Source of the DNA: Epiperipatus broadwayi
Taxonomy: Eukaryota; Onychophora; Udeonychophora; Euonychophora; Peripatidae
Direction of reading: 5' to 3'
Assembly: GCA_028023455.1 (NCBI GenBank)
Contig: JAQFVV010000032.1
Coordinates: forward strand, 5,306,392-5,370,391
DNA: 64,000 nt
The first letter of the stretch is position 1; each line of letters opens with the position of its first letter. The notes beneath the pieces were generated by a model that saw only the letters and a list, made by a program, of their open reading frames with translations, ran no database searches and was not told where the DNA came from. Positions 12,536-24,220 of the stretch are shown in pieces. Made by a program: the position numbers and the translations under genes.

Positions 12536-14619
12536 TGTAAAGATATATAAATATGTCGTTACATTAAGTTAAAATAAAAACTTAAAAGTTCGCAAATAAA
12601 AGGAAAAAACTAAACGCTAAAATTAAAATGTTTGTTAAACATATATATATATTCGCACAGATGCTAAACTTTAAAAATATTTTTTTTCATAAACAAAAAA
12701 AAAAAAAAAGTATTTGAACGTATTTTTTTTAATAAAAAAATACAAGATTGAAATATAAAAATATTTTAATAAAAAAATAACGTAAGTTAAAATAAAAACA
12801 GGTATTAATTAATTCCTGTAATCTATAAATGGAAATGATTGTTTATTAATTATCTAAAAGCTGTTTAATTAAAAAGTCAGATGAAAAGTTAGATAAGGGA
12901 AGAAAGAGATTTTAGCTTGACCAATGGAAGCAAATAAAGGCCCGGACCATAACGAAAAAACAGAACAGTGACGTTTTTGTTCATGGAATCCATAGGAGGA
13001 CTATAAAAAGAAAAAAATATTGAGTTCCAGAGAGTTTTTTTTCCAACTTGATTTTGGTGAGTCTAGCGACAAGACGCACTTGTCGTCCTCACTCACTTAT
13101 TTTAAAAATGCAAAGACTGTGATACCAGAACAGAACCAGCTAATGCTATCTCCAAAATATCAGACCGGTCTTCCAGGAAAGTCTCCGTAAGAATTGCCAA
13201 CGGGAACATGGACTCTTCTACCGTAAGCAATAGAATTGAACAATTGTTAAAATCATAATATTAATTAAGAACTTTAAAGATTGATAAATTAATTTAAATT
13301 TTATAAAAAGAACTTTTCTCTGACTTATGTGTCAACTCAATTGATAATGTGTAATATTATATATGTTTGCGTTTGATAAAAAAAATCATTTCCATTTATT
13401 ATTTATTTGTATTAATATTTATTGTTTAAATTTTAAATGAGGAAATTTAAGGTTGGGTATAGACGTTGCATAGATTCATTAGCGGTTGATAATGTTGTGG
13501 TTTTCACAGTCGATTAGAATATATAGTCAACGATATCACTGCAAGCGTCTTACGATGAATACTAATGGGTTTCCTGTATTCCCTCTGCAAGTGACGTTAT
13601 CGATGACTTTGTATTTTGATCGGTTGTGTTTAATTTGGAATGTTTTTGACCGTGGAATCTGTGCAGCTGATCTATACTCAACATTTTAAAACAAATTTTA
13701 TAAAAATCATTTGTGCGAACGTATTTAAATGTTAAATTTAAGTCGGGCGTGAATGGCTATATAGATTTGTAAAGTTATATTAGGGGAGGGTAATCTTAGG
13801 TTATTTGTGTCGTTGTTGAATTGGGTCAATGGATTGGATATATTGTGTAATTAGTAGATGTAGTATGAGGTCCGCTATGGGCAGGATTGCATATATACGC
13901 CACACACCTTCTGTTTGCCTATGGATGGGTTTGTAAGTCGGCAGAAGACCGCAGTCCATTCCTATGGAGTTTTTTGTTTATTGTTCTACTTGCCAACAGA
14001 TGTCACATTCCTGTTGGTGGAGAGTCAATGTCTTCTCTATTTCTACTTATTGTTCAGATGTACGTTTCCTGACAGTATAGTATTTTGTGTTGTCGTATCA
14101 TGCTACATTGAATACATGAATGTATCAGATGGATTGGTGCCAGTTTGGTTGCGAAATTTGTTGCCTAAGGTTAAATCAGGGAAGAATATTTTCTTTTCAA
14201 ATGCAGATCTATGTAGTCTATTCATACTTGACTATCTAAATAAAATATTAAACTCATTGAAACTTAGTTAAATGTAAAATTAAAAGTTAATATAAAAATC
14301 TAAAATGTTAAACTTATTCCTCGAATTTAGAATGATTTTATATGTGCGTAAATAAATATTTTTATGTGTTAATTTCTGGCAGTGGCTTTTATTTATTTAG
14401 ATTTAAGATATAAAATTTATATTTTATTATCTCTGCTTCTCCACTGAGCTAGTGACTTGGGCTAACGATCGGAATATTTAAATAAAGTGGAATCTTAACA
14501 GCGCGTATCTGCCTACTCTATAAATTTTTCTAGGCTCAAATGCCTAGATGGCGCCCTGGTAGTTGCAGATATTGTTTTTGCGGTTAGATTCGATCTTCAC
14601 TTTCATTTCGATCGTTATA
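12536..14619 (+). mobile_element. LTR A, family 1 (2084 bp)
   Basis: First of four copies of one repeat. It starts TGTAAAGATATATAAATATG at 12536 and ends ATCGTTATA at 14619, matching the ends of the isolated copy at 43381-45414 in reverse. Within it are a TATA-like box (ctataaaaag, about 13000), a leader, a donor-like accGTAAGC site near 13222 and the GC-rich end segment tgcctagatggcgccctgg near 14541. Directly after the end comes a primer-binding-site-like sequence, so this copy is a 5' LTR with part of its internal region rather than a solo LTR. Short open frames inside (for example 13486-13689 and 13915-14271) lack family motifs and I do not call them genes. Confidence 0.7.
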
Positions 14620-14621
14620 AT

Positions 14622-14640
14622 TGGCGTCCCAAGTGTGGCC
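14622..14640 (+). promoter_or_regulatory. Primer-binding-site-like sequence after LTR A
   Basis: TGGCGTCCCAAGTGTGGCC begins two bases after the LTR end. It resembles the TGGCGCCC...GTGGGGC type of site that pairs with the 3' end of a lysine tRNA in many LTR elements, with one gap and two or three mismatches. Position and the opening TGG fit; the exact tRNA is inference. Confidence 0.45.
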
Positions 14641-15059
14641 TTACCTCAGAGATTGATCCTGAGAAGGGGAATTGATGATGATGAAATTTCCAATCTTTAA
14701 TAAACACGAGTGCCCTGAGAATTTTAAAAGTGAATCATGCCCGTAAATTTTTTTCTGAAATTGTATAAATATATTTGTTGTATTGACATGGAGTTACAGT
14801 TTGAAATTTTGTCTTAAAGGTACTGCCAGTAAGAAAAATTACGCATATGTAAAGAGAAATATGAGGAATAAAAAGTAATAAATAAAACGTAATTAATAAA
14901 TATAAATCATAATTTTTTTTTAAAAAGTCTTGTTTAAAATCTAATCGTTTAACTTGCCTAAATAATACTTAAAGGTAGGAGAAATGAAACTTGGAAGGGA
15001 GGGGGCAGAAATTCTTTTTTTTTTTTTAATGTTTTTGTTTTTGAGGAAGTTTACTGATA
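14641..15059 (+). mobile_element. Short internal remnant between LTRs A and B
   Basis: Only about 420 bp separates LTR A from LTR B, so the coding part of this element has been lost. The remnant starts with a leader segment (ttacctcagagattgatcct) and an AATAAACACGAG motif that recurs after LTR B. It ends with a purine-rich ggaagggagggggcag stretch, a T-run and gaggaagtttactgata, immediately before the next LTR. The same end precedes LTR C, as expected for the 3' end of an internal region. No protein frame remains. Confidence 0.55.
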
Positions 15060-17064
15060 TGTAACGGAATATATGCTGTTACATTATTTTAAAATGAAAA
15101 TAAAAAGATCGTAAATAAAATTTGATTTATTAAAAAGAAAAAAACTTAAAAAACTGAAAATTAAAAGTTGTTTAATATATATATAGATCGCATGATGGAC
15201 AACTTTAAAAACTTTTAAAAAATAAAAATATTTGAAAGTAATTTTTTTTGTAAAAAAGTAAAGATATAAAGATTGATATTTTAAAAATAGAAATAATGTT
15301 GATTTCTATAGTCTTAGAAAATGGAAATGATTGTCTTATTAATTAAATGATTGTTCAAAAGCAAACTACCTCGTGAGGCATGTAAAATAAATTAAATGGT
15401 CAGATAAGAGAATACAAAGGAATTAAATGACCAATGCAAATACGAAAATGACAGCACGGACCATAACTGAAACACGAATGGATTAGTGACATCTTGCTCA
15501 TTGAATCTCAAGATCTAATGATAAGAGACTAATAAAAATATAAAAGCCAAATTATTATTATAATTGTTATCTTAGAGCTGACTATGAATAGATCGTTATA
15601 ACTAGCTATATTGCAGATTTTCACGATGTGGAAGTCTGCAATAAATTTAATTTTCCAGACAACCAGCTGAGGGCTCTGGATGACAGTTCCTGACCAAATG
15701 CATGGCAAGTCGCAGTTTTATTTCAAAGAAGGACAAAATCTACGAAAGTGATCACGAAGATGGACTTCTCAATCTATTAAATCCGTAAAGTATGAACTAT
15801 TGTATCTATCTAATAAGAACTTTCCTAAAATTGCAAGTAATTAATAACTGAAAATAAGAACTCTTATCTGACTTAAAGATGGACTTCTCAAATTAATAAC
15901 TGAAAATAAGAACTCTTATCTGACTTAAAGAATGCAAATTCAATTATTGATATTTTTTATGTAGATGTTTAAGCAATCATTTCCAGTTCATTTTTTTTTT
16001 GTGTGTGTATTATGTTTTAACTAAAATGTATTAAATTTAAAGTTGGGTGTAGATAGCTGCATGGATAAAGATTAATAACTATGTTTAAATTCGTTTATGT
16101 TTAATTTAAGGGATTTTAATTTCAGGCTATTTGTTTCGTGGTTGTGTCAGTGCCAGTGGAGAGATATATATACGTTTATATTAATGTAATGTGAAGCGTG
16201 TATAGCATATAGGGCAACGTGCCCACCTGAATGCATGACCCCAAAGAGGCAGTCATACCATTGCAATGGTTGCAGATGTATTTCCTGCACCATTAACCCC
16301 TTCTAGCTCTATGGACAGGGATTTATAAGTCGGCAGAAAGACCGCTCTCCCCCCATACGTAGCACTCTTTAAAATATATATATATGATTCCTTAGTCTGA
16401 CAGATGCACTTTCCTGTTCTAGACATGGATCATTTCCTTCAAATAATATCACGTTGTCAGATGCCCATTCCTGTCTGCGAGGTTTTATGCTAGCATCTTC
16501 ATATTGCATTGATTGCGACTATATATCTGGAAGCAGGCATTGGGGTTGACTACGAACTTTTAGTCTGAGATTGAATGAATGTTTTGATAAGTTTTTAAGT
16601 GAAAAAAAAAATCTATGTAGACTATCTATGCTCGACATGCTAAAGTAAAATATAATTTAAATATCCATCTGTGCGATCTATTTAAAATAGTAATTTAAAT
16701 TTTAAAAAAAAATATTAATGTTAAAATCTAAAAATAAATTTATTCCTCAATTTTAAATGTGCGTTAATAAAAATCTATTTGTGTGTTAATTACTGGCAGT
16801 GGCTTCTTTTATTTTATTGTTCTAAATATTTAATATATACTTTGAGAATAGAAATCTATTGAAACTTATAAATGTTTAAAATCTCTGCTACTCTATGAGC
16901 TAGTGACCTTGGGCAAACGATCGGAATCCAAATATATAAATTAAAATAAAAAAATTTTTTTACACTTAACGTACCTGCCTACTATATAAATTTTCTAGGT
17001 TCAAATGCCTAGTGGCGCCCTGTAGTGCAGATTATGTGAAGTCACCTCCTCCCCTGATCGTTAA
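15060..17064 (+). mobile_element. LTR B, family 1 (~2005 bp)
   Basis: It starts TGTAACGGAATATATGC at 15060 and ends GATCGTTA at about 17064. It is nearly identical by eye to LTR C and more distant from LTRs A and D. A TATA-like box lies near 15538 (aaaatataaaagcc). A ~55-bp local duplication (gacttctcaa ... aactcttatctgacttaaag) at about 15764-15930 is present here but not in LTR C. The LTR is preceded by the same 3' internal end as LTR C and followed by a primer-binding-site-like sequence. Confidence 0.7.
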
Positions 17065-17066
17065 AA

Positions 17067-17084
17067 TGGTCTCCCAACGTGGCA
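17067..17084 (+). promoter_or_regulatory. Primer-binding-site-like sequence after LTR B
   Basis: TGGTCTCCCAACGTGGCA begins two or three bases after the LTR end. It shares CCCAACGTGG with lysine-tRNA-type primer sites. It stands at the same relative position as the site after LTR A. Confidence 0.45.
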
Positions 17085-17783
17085 CGATCTTTTAATAAAC
17101 CACGAGTGCCCTGAGAATTTTAAAAAATAAATCATGCCAGTAAGATTTTTCTTTAAAAATGAGTATATATATTTGTGTATTAACGTAGTGTTATAGTCCG
17201 ATATTAATAAACCATGAGTACCTATGAAGCCAGTAATATTTTTTTTGAAATAAGTATATATTTTTTGTATTAACGTATAGTTATAGTCCGATATTTAATA
17301 AACCATGAGTACCTTGAAAATGAAGCCCGTAATATTTTTTCTGAAATCAGAATATATTGTTTGTATTATATAAAGTTTATGAATTTTGTGTAAAAAGTAC
17401 TGCCAGTAAGAAAATTGCACATATGTAGAAATAAATGCGAGGAATAAAATGTAACAATTAATATAAATCGTAATTTAATTTAAAAAAAAAAAAAGTCTAA
17501 AATCACGTAACTTCTTTGACTTGCCTAAGTTAATAATGAAATGTAGGGAAAAGGGAACTCTTGAGGGAGGAGGTGTAATCTCAGCTGGGGTGAAAAGGAA
17601 AGAATAGTCAGCATTTTTTTTTCTTGTAATTACTAACAAAGTTATGTTTTTTCATTAATAACCAAAGTTTTGTCCTTTTAAAAAAAAAATTTAGTTAATC
17701 AGTTTGTGTAACATCATTACTAACATTAAGTAAATTCTTTTTTTTTTTTTTAATGTTTTTGTTTTTGAGGAAGTTTACTGATA
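17085..17783 (+). mobile_element. Internal remnant between LTRs B and C with a ~100-bp triplicated segment
   Basis: About 700 bp without coding capacity. It begins like the A-B remnant and contains three successive copies, at about 17093, 17207 and 17298, of a segment opening AATAAACCA(c/t)GAGT and running through gccagtaa to gtattaacgta. The A-B remnant has only one. It ends with the T-run and gaggaagtttactgata that also precede LTR B. The repeats therefore arose within this internal region after the two remnants diverged. Confidence 0.55.
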
Positions 17784-19722
17784 TGTAACGGAATATATGC
17801 CGTTACATTATTTTAAAATGAAAATAAAAAGATCGTAAATAAAATTTGATTTATTAAAAAGAAAAAAACTTTAAAAACTGAAAATTAAAAGTTGTTTAAT
17901 ATATATAGATCGCATGATGGACAACTTTAAAAACTTTTAAAAAATAAAAATATTTGAAAGTAATTTTTTTTGTAAAAAAGTAAAGATATAAAGATTGATA
18001 TTTTAAAAATAGAAATAATGTTGATTTCTATAGTCTTAGAAAATGGAAATGATTGTCTTATGAATTAAATGATTGTTCAAAAGCAAACTACCTCGTGAGG
18101 CATGTAAAATAAATTAAATGGTCAGATAAGAGAATACAAAGGAATTAAATGACTGACAGCACGGACCATAACTGAAACACGAATGAATTAGTGACATCTT
18201 GCTCATTGAATCTCAAGATCTAATGATAAGAGACTAATAAAAATATAAAAGCCAAATTATTATTATAATTGTTATCTTAGAGCTGACTATGAATAGATCG
18301 TTATAACTAGCTATATTGCAGATTTTCACAATGTGGAAGTCTGCAATAAATTTAATTTTCCGGACAAACCAGCTGAGGCCTCTGGATGACAGTTCCTGAC
18401 CAAATGCATGGCAAGTCGCAGTTTTATTTCAAAGAAGGACAAAATCTACGAAAGTGATCATGAAGATGGACTTCTCAATCTATTAAATCCGTAAAGTATG
18501 AACTATTGTATCTATCTAATAACTTTCCTAAAATTTGCAAGTAATTAATAACTGAAAATAAGAACTCTTATCTGACTTAAAGAATGCAAATTCAATTATT
18601 GATATTTTTTATGTAGATGTTTAAGCAATCATTTCCAGTTCATTTTTTTTGTGTGTGTATTATGTTTTAACTAAAATGTATTAAATTTAAAGTTGGGTGT
18701 AGATAGCTGCATGGATAAAGATTAATAACTATGTTTAAATTCGTTTATGTTTAATTTAACAGATTTTAATTTCAGGCTATTTGTTTTGTGGTTGTGTCAG
18801 TGCTAGTGGAGAGATATATAGACGTTTATATTAATGTAATGTGAAGCGTGTTTAGCATACAGGGCAACGTGCCCAACTGAATGCATGACCCCAAAGAGGC
18901 AGTCATATCGTTGAAAATGGTCGCAGATGTATTTCCTGCACCATTGACCCCTTCTAGCTCTATGGACAGGGATTTATAAGACGGCAGAAAGACCGCTTTC
19001 CCCCATACGTAGCACTCTTTAAAAAAATTTATATACATGATTCCTTAGTCAGACAGAGACACTTTCCTGATCTAGACCTGGATCATTTCCTTCAAATAAT
19101 ATCACGCTGCCAGATGCACATTCCTGTGGCGTGATTTTATGCTAGCATCTTCGTATTGCATTGATTGCTACTATATATCTGGAAGCAGGCATTGGGTTGA
19201 CTACAAACTTTTAGTCTGAGATTGAATGAATGTTTTGATAAGTTTTTAAGTGAAAAAAACAAACTATGTAGACTATCTATGCTCGACATGCTAAAGTAAA
19301 ATATAATTTAAATATCCATCTGTGCGATCTATTTAAAATAGTAATTTAAATTTTTAAAAAAAAATATTAATGTTAAAATCTAAAAATAAATTTAATCTTC
19401 AATTTTAAATGAGCGTTAATAAAAATCTATTTGTGTGTTAATTACTGGCAGTGGCTTCTTTTATTTTATTGTTCTAAATATTTAATATATACTTTGAGAA
19501 TAGAAGTCTATTGAAACTTATAAATGTTTTAAAATCTCTGCTACTCTATGAGCTAGTGACCTTGGGCAAACGATCGGAATCCAAATATATAAATTAAAAT
19601 AAAAAAAAATTTTTTTTAAACTTAACGTACCTGCCTACTATATAAATTTTCTAGGTTCAAATGCCTAGTGGCGCCCTGTAGTGCAGATTACGTGAAGTCT
19701 CCTTCTCCCCCGATCGTTAAAA
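17784..19722 (+). mobile_element. LTR C, family 1 (~1939 bp)
   Basis: It starts TGTAACGGAATATATGCC at 17784 and ends at GATCGTTAA near 19722, running into an (AT)n tract instead of a primer-binding site. This is therefore the distal (3') LTR of the A-B-C array. Sequence is close to LTR B throughout. A 70-codon minus-strand frame inside it (18826-19038) is a by-product and shows no motif. Confidence 0.65.
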
Positions 19723-22700
19723 TATATATATATAAGCTGTAGAAGACAACATAAAAATTTTTAATGCTCAAATCTGGAGGAAAATATATAACTTATCTGA
19801 ACATTTTAAATTAGTCACTGAATAATTACAAAGCATATTTCCACAAGTGATTATTAATATTTAAATCAAAAACCTTCATGACAAATTTAAGTGATTTGTA
19901 AAAAATAATCACAATGATATAAATATACATTTGATATAAAAAGGATTAAGCTATTCTTCAAATACAAATCAAGCAACAGAATAGAATATAAACACATTAT
20001 ATATATTGTAGCCAAGTGATTTCACACTTACTCCCATTGCTCACCTCAAAATAACAAATTTCTCTGTTTACTTGATTTAAAAAAAAAATAGGTGACTAAT
20101 AAGTAAAATATGAAATAATGAATATTTTTTTGTTCTACAACAGTTTAGTACAGCCTGTATGTGAAATAGTCATGTTCTTATAAGTGTCATAAGCATAATA
20201 GTTTATATTGCTTTTAATGATTTCATTCATTAATAAAATAAAAGTATTATATTAAAATGTGTGCCAGAAAATAGTATTCTAATTGTATAGTAATTTAGTT
20301 ATAAGATGAAAGGGAGTAGAGAATGTAAAATTAACTTAAAATTAGCTTTTGTAAATTTTTAAAATAGTAGTATGAAAGTTAAAATATTAGTTTATAATAA
20401 GTCAGCTTTAGGTTTATTAAAGTGATTTTAATATTTAATATCTTTAAATATTTTATTTGACAAGTTATAGTAAGTTATAAATAGTTACTTAAGAAGTAAT
20501 TTATGTTAAAGTTTGAAACATCATTTCCTTTGTTCATGAATATGTGTGTGTGCCTGCATGAATTGAGAAAATTTGTTTCATAATTAATTAAGTAGTTTAT
20601 TTTGAAGAATAGACTAATTTAATATATATATAAATGAACAAATAACTGTAATATTAGTTAAATAAGCTAATGCATATGCGCTTTATAGATTTAACTATAT
20701 AAATGAATACTCTCACTTTTCAAACACAAGATAAAGTCTTTGTGAAAAGATAGAATGAATCTATCTACCTTTTTGATCCAACACTTATGTATGGGAAAAT
20801 CTTAAGTATTTGGAAATGAGAGTATAAAGATGTTAATCAATCACTTTACAGTTTATAAAAACATAGTGCTATATAAAATAAATATCTTATTTAAATATTA
20901 GTTAAAGTAATTTAATGAATAGAATAGTTATTAATTTAAATTTTAGTGAATAAATATCCTAAGATGGTTCAATCAGTTGATGAATAAATAATGTGATTAT
21001 TTTTTATATAATATTTTTTATTAAAAAACTTTATTAACTTTATTTTAAATTAGATTCATTAAATCATGTGTCATTTTGAAATATCTAGACTAAAATGACA
21101 ACATCGATTGATTGACATATTTTATGATTGGGTTTTCAAAGAAAAGAAAAAAAGGTATTATGAAAGAGAAATCTGGTTGTTATAAATTGTTCTTTCTTCA
21201 TTTGTTCATTCCTTCTCTTCTAGTACTTCTGGTCTGGATTGAATCCTTGGCATGAGATAAAATTGTAAAATATTAAATTTTTATAATTTTATTATTTTTC
21301 CTAAAAGTATTTAATTTAAACTTAATTATTAACAAGTCAACAATGAACTTTGAGTAGATTTCATATAGTCCCCATTCTTTTTGTTCCTGAATTGCAATTA
21401 AGCTTTCTTAAACATATATTTTAAAAAATGCTGCAGAGGAATTTTATTTTTAGTATAAGTCAATTGAATAAGATTATCTTTAGAATAAGTTTAAAAGAAA
21501 AGCAGTTGTTATATTCACTTATGAATATTATTGAAATTATGCAGAACAATTTTCCAGTACTTGTTTTATTTAGTTATTTCATAAATGGGAGAAATTTTAA
21601 AAGGAAATTGAAATGCATAGACTTATTAAGCTGTATACTTAAAGTATAAAATGCATTCTATTAATTTGCCTATTTAATGACTAAAATTATTAATTGCCAT
21701 CGGAACTGTATGAAGAATAATTTTAGAAATGTTTAAATAATTAACCTGCTTTAAAAAAGTTCTTCATATATGAAAAAAAACATATATTGGAGGAATTTAA
21801 ATAATTTAAAATGTTTTGCTATGCTGGAACTCTTCAATTTAAATTTTTGAAGAAAAATTATTGACTATTAAAAGAAATGTGAAAATGTTAATTTATCATC
21901 TATACAATGAAGTTGGTAGAAATATTTCTAAAGACATTCTGATATGCTGAATTATTCTCTACTAACAAAATGCTTTATAAATTATATTATGCAAATGTAT
22001 TAAGTAATAACCTGTAAATGTCTGATTATTTTTCACAAATAAGTTTCAAAATGCTTACAATGTGTTCTTTAAAAGAGTAAAAATGAAGTTATCATATTAA
22101 TTAAATAAACATACAGGATTCTGAAATTGTCTATCAGCTGAAAGAATTATTGTTAATATTTCACATAGTTATAAAGATAAAATTTAATATTTTATTCTTA
22201 GAGAGATCTGATAAAGTGAATTACATACTGATAGATTCATTTATTGACATTTTTACTGCATATATTTCACAAATAATATGTGAATATAAACAAACAAAAT
22301 AGTGAATTATTATTTAGAATATGTGTATGCATGTGTATTTTCATATTTATATAAATAGGAGAGTATTAAATTATATGTAGTTTAAGTATTATATATATAA
22401 AATTAACAGTAAGGAAAATAGGAGACTATTAATTTATATGTAGTTTAAGTATTATATATATAAAATTAACAGTAAGGAAAATAGGGGTTAATAAAAGAGA
22501 TGGGAAACCATCATCATCCCCAAATAAACAAAATATAAAATTAAATATAAAATAAATGAGCATGAGCGATCTGCACAGAACTAACTATAAGTTCACAAGC
22601 ATCATCCAAAAGTAATAATCATTCAACATCAAGAATGATCAAAATACCATAAATCAACAGGCAATTTTGTGACTAAATTTGAAAGTGGTCCACTATAGAC

Positions 22701-24220
22701 AAGGCTAATTATTTATCCACTGCCAAACCTAAAGCAGAGATATAAACAATAATTATATGGATGCACATACTTAGGTGCTATTCCATCAAACTACAACAAA
22801 AAATCAAATACTGCTGAGGTATTAAAAACATCCTGACCATCATCAATGCTAAGACCACTTAGAACCATTAAGGTACTGGCCAACTATAAACTAAACTTCT
22901 AAAAAAGTAATAAACAATATGAGATGTAGTGCATGGACTTAAAAAACATTCCTTTTGCATCAACCAGGATCATCATCTAAATATCCATACCACTAAACAT
23001 TAACCTCTACTTCATATAACTGTTATGCACAAATTTAGTTCAGGAAGCAAGAACTCTATAAACTACTACTGTGAGAAAGAGATAAATAAACAAATAAAGT
23101 AGCTTATTATAAATCACTTTAAATAATTTTTAGGTTTACCTACTATAAGTAAATAGTTTATTGGGATCACTGAAAAAAATCCTAGAACACTATGCTGTCA
23201 TGAATTAAGGTCACATATGCTGCAATTTATGAAACAAGAATTGGATAGAATAAAAAAATTAAGACCAAAAAATCTTTTTTAAACAATTATTTAATAACTA
23301 ACTGATTAACAATAAACAAAAGAAAATGACATGGTATAAAATTTTAAACACTCATTTCTTCAAAAATATATATTTTCATAAAAATGATAATCAATCAGTT
23401 GATTTCTATCCATAAATTAATATTTAATTCATTAAGTCATTTCTTTAAAATAACTAAGAGTTGAAAAAACATTTTAAAAATCAAAGATAACATTCTTTGA
23501 TTTAATTCAAATAACCTCTTGTTAAGTTTTTAGGCAGGAAAATGAATGAAAAGAAAAAAACGTTATAAAAAATTAAATTTTCTAAAAACTATTCCATAAT
23601 TTTGAAGACAAACTTGACTGGATTTTAAGAAACAGTATGTTTCATAAATTTAAAACATTAATTTAATGAAACTATTTAAAATTATCAATTCTTACAAAAA
23701 ATTGCACACACACAAAAAAAATACCTTTAACTATGGCTTTATTTTTTATGGAGTCCTTCTTTCCAGTTGCAATTTCCAGGTTTTTTTTTTCAATTGTACT
23801 TCTTCTTGAAGGATTCAAGACATTGTGCATGGTTAATTTGTCCTTTTCTTGGTTTGTAGTATTTCCAGGGTTAAAATATAGCAACTTTTATTTATTGGGT
23901 TTGCTTCTTAAATTTCCAGGTGAGATTAACACAGAAAAAGGCTCATGTTCTTGGTTGAAGACAATGCTGCAGATTAATTTAGATGAGTAACTTCTTTACA
24001 TTTCCATTCCAGTGAAAGGAGATTATATGGGGAAAGATATTTAGTTTTTAGCTAAATTTATCCATTGGGTCTGAAATAGAAAGGAATATTCACACATTTG
24101 CATGGATTATATTCAAAAGGGAGGCAGCTATTAAATTTTACAAAGCAGGGATATACACCTGCTGAAGAAAAGCAGTGAAATAAACATGAAATTAGACAAA
24201 CAAGTAATACCAATTTATTT
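19723..24220. other. AT-rich intergenic stretch, no gene seen
   Basis: About 4.5 kb. Apart from the 63-bp tandem pair noted separately it is plain AT-rich DNA. The part at 22490-23060 is slightly richer in GC and could be an old repeat, but I recognise no termini or protein. A 73-codon frame (21428-21649) and an 85-codon frame (23733-23990) lack motifs. Confidence 0.45.
22355..22480. repeat. Two 63-bp tandem units
   Basis: Units starting at ataggag 22355 and 22418 are almost identical (ttatatgtagtttaagtatt and taaaattaacagtaagg shared exactly). A third partial start (atagggg) follows at 22481. This is a recent local duplication with no other visible function. Confidence 0.85.

Noticed and set aside
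13486-14271. Open frames of 61-118 codons inside LTR A
   Set aside because: They recur only as broken frames in the other copies of the same LTR, show no protein motif, and overlap regulatory LTR sequence.
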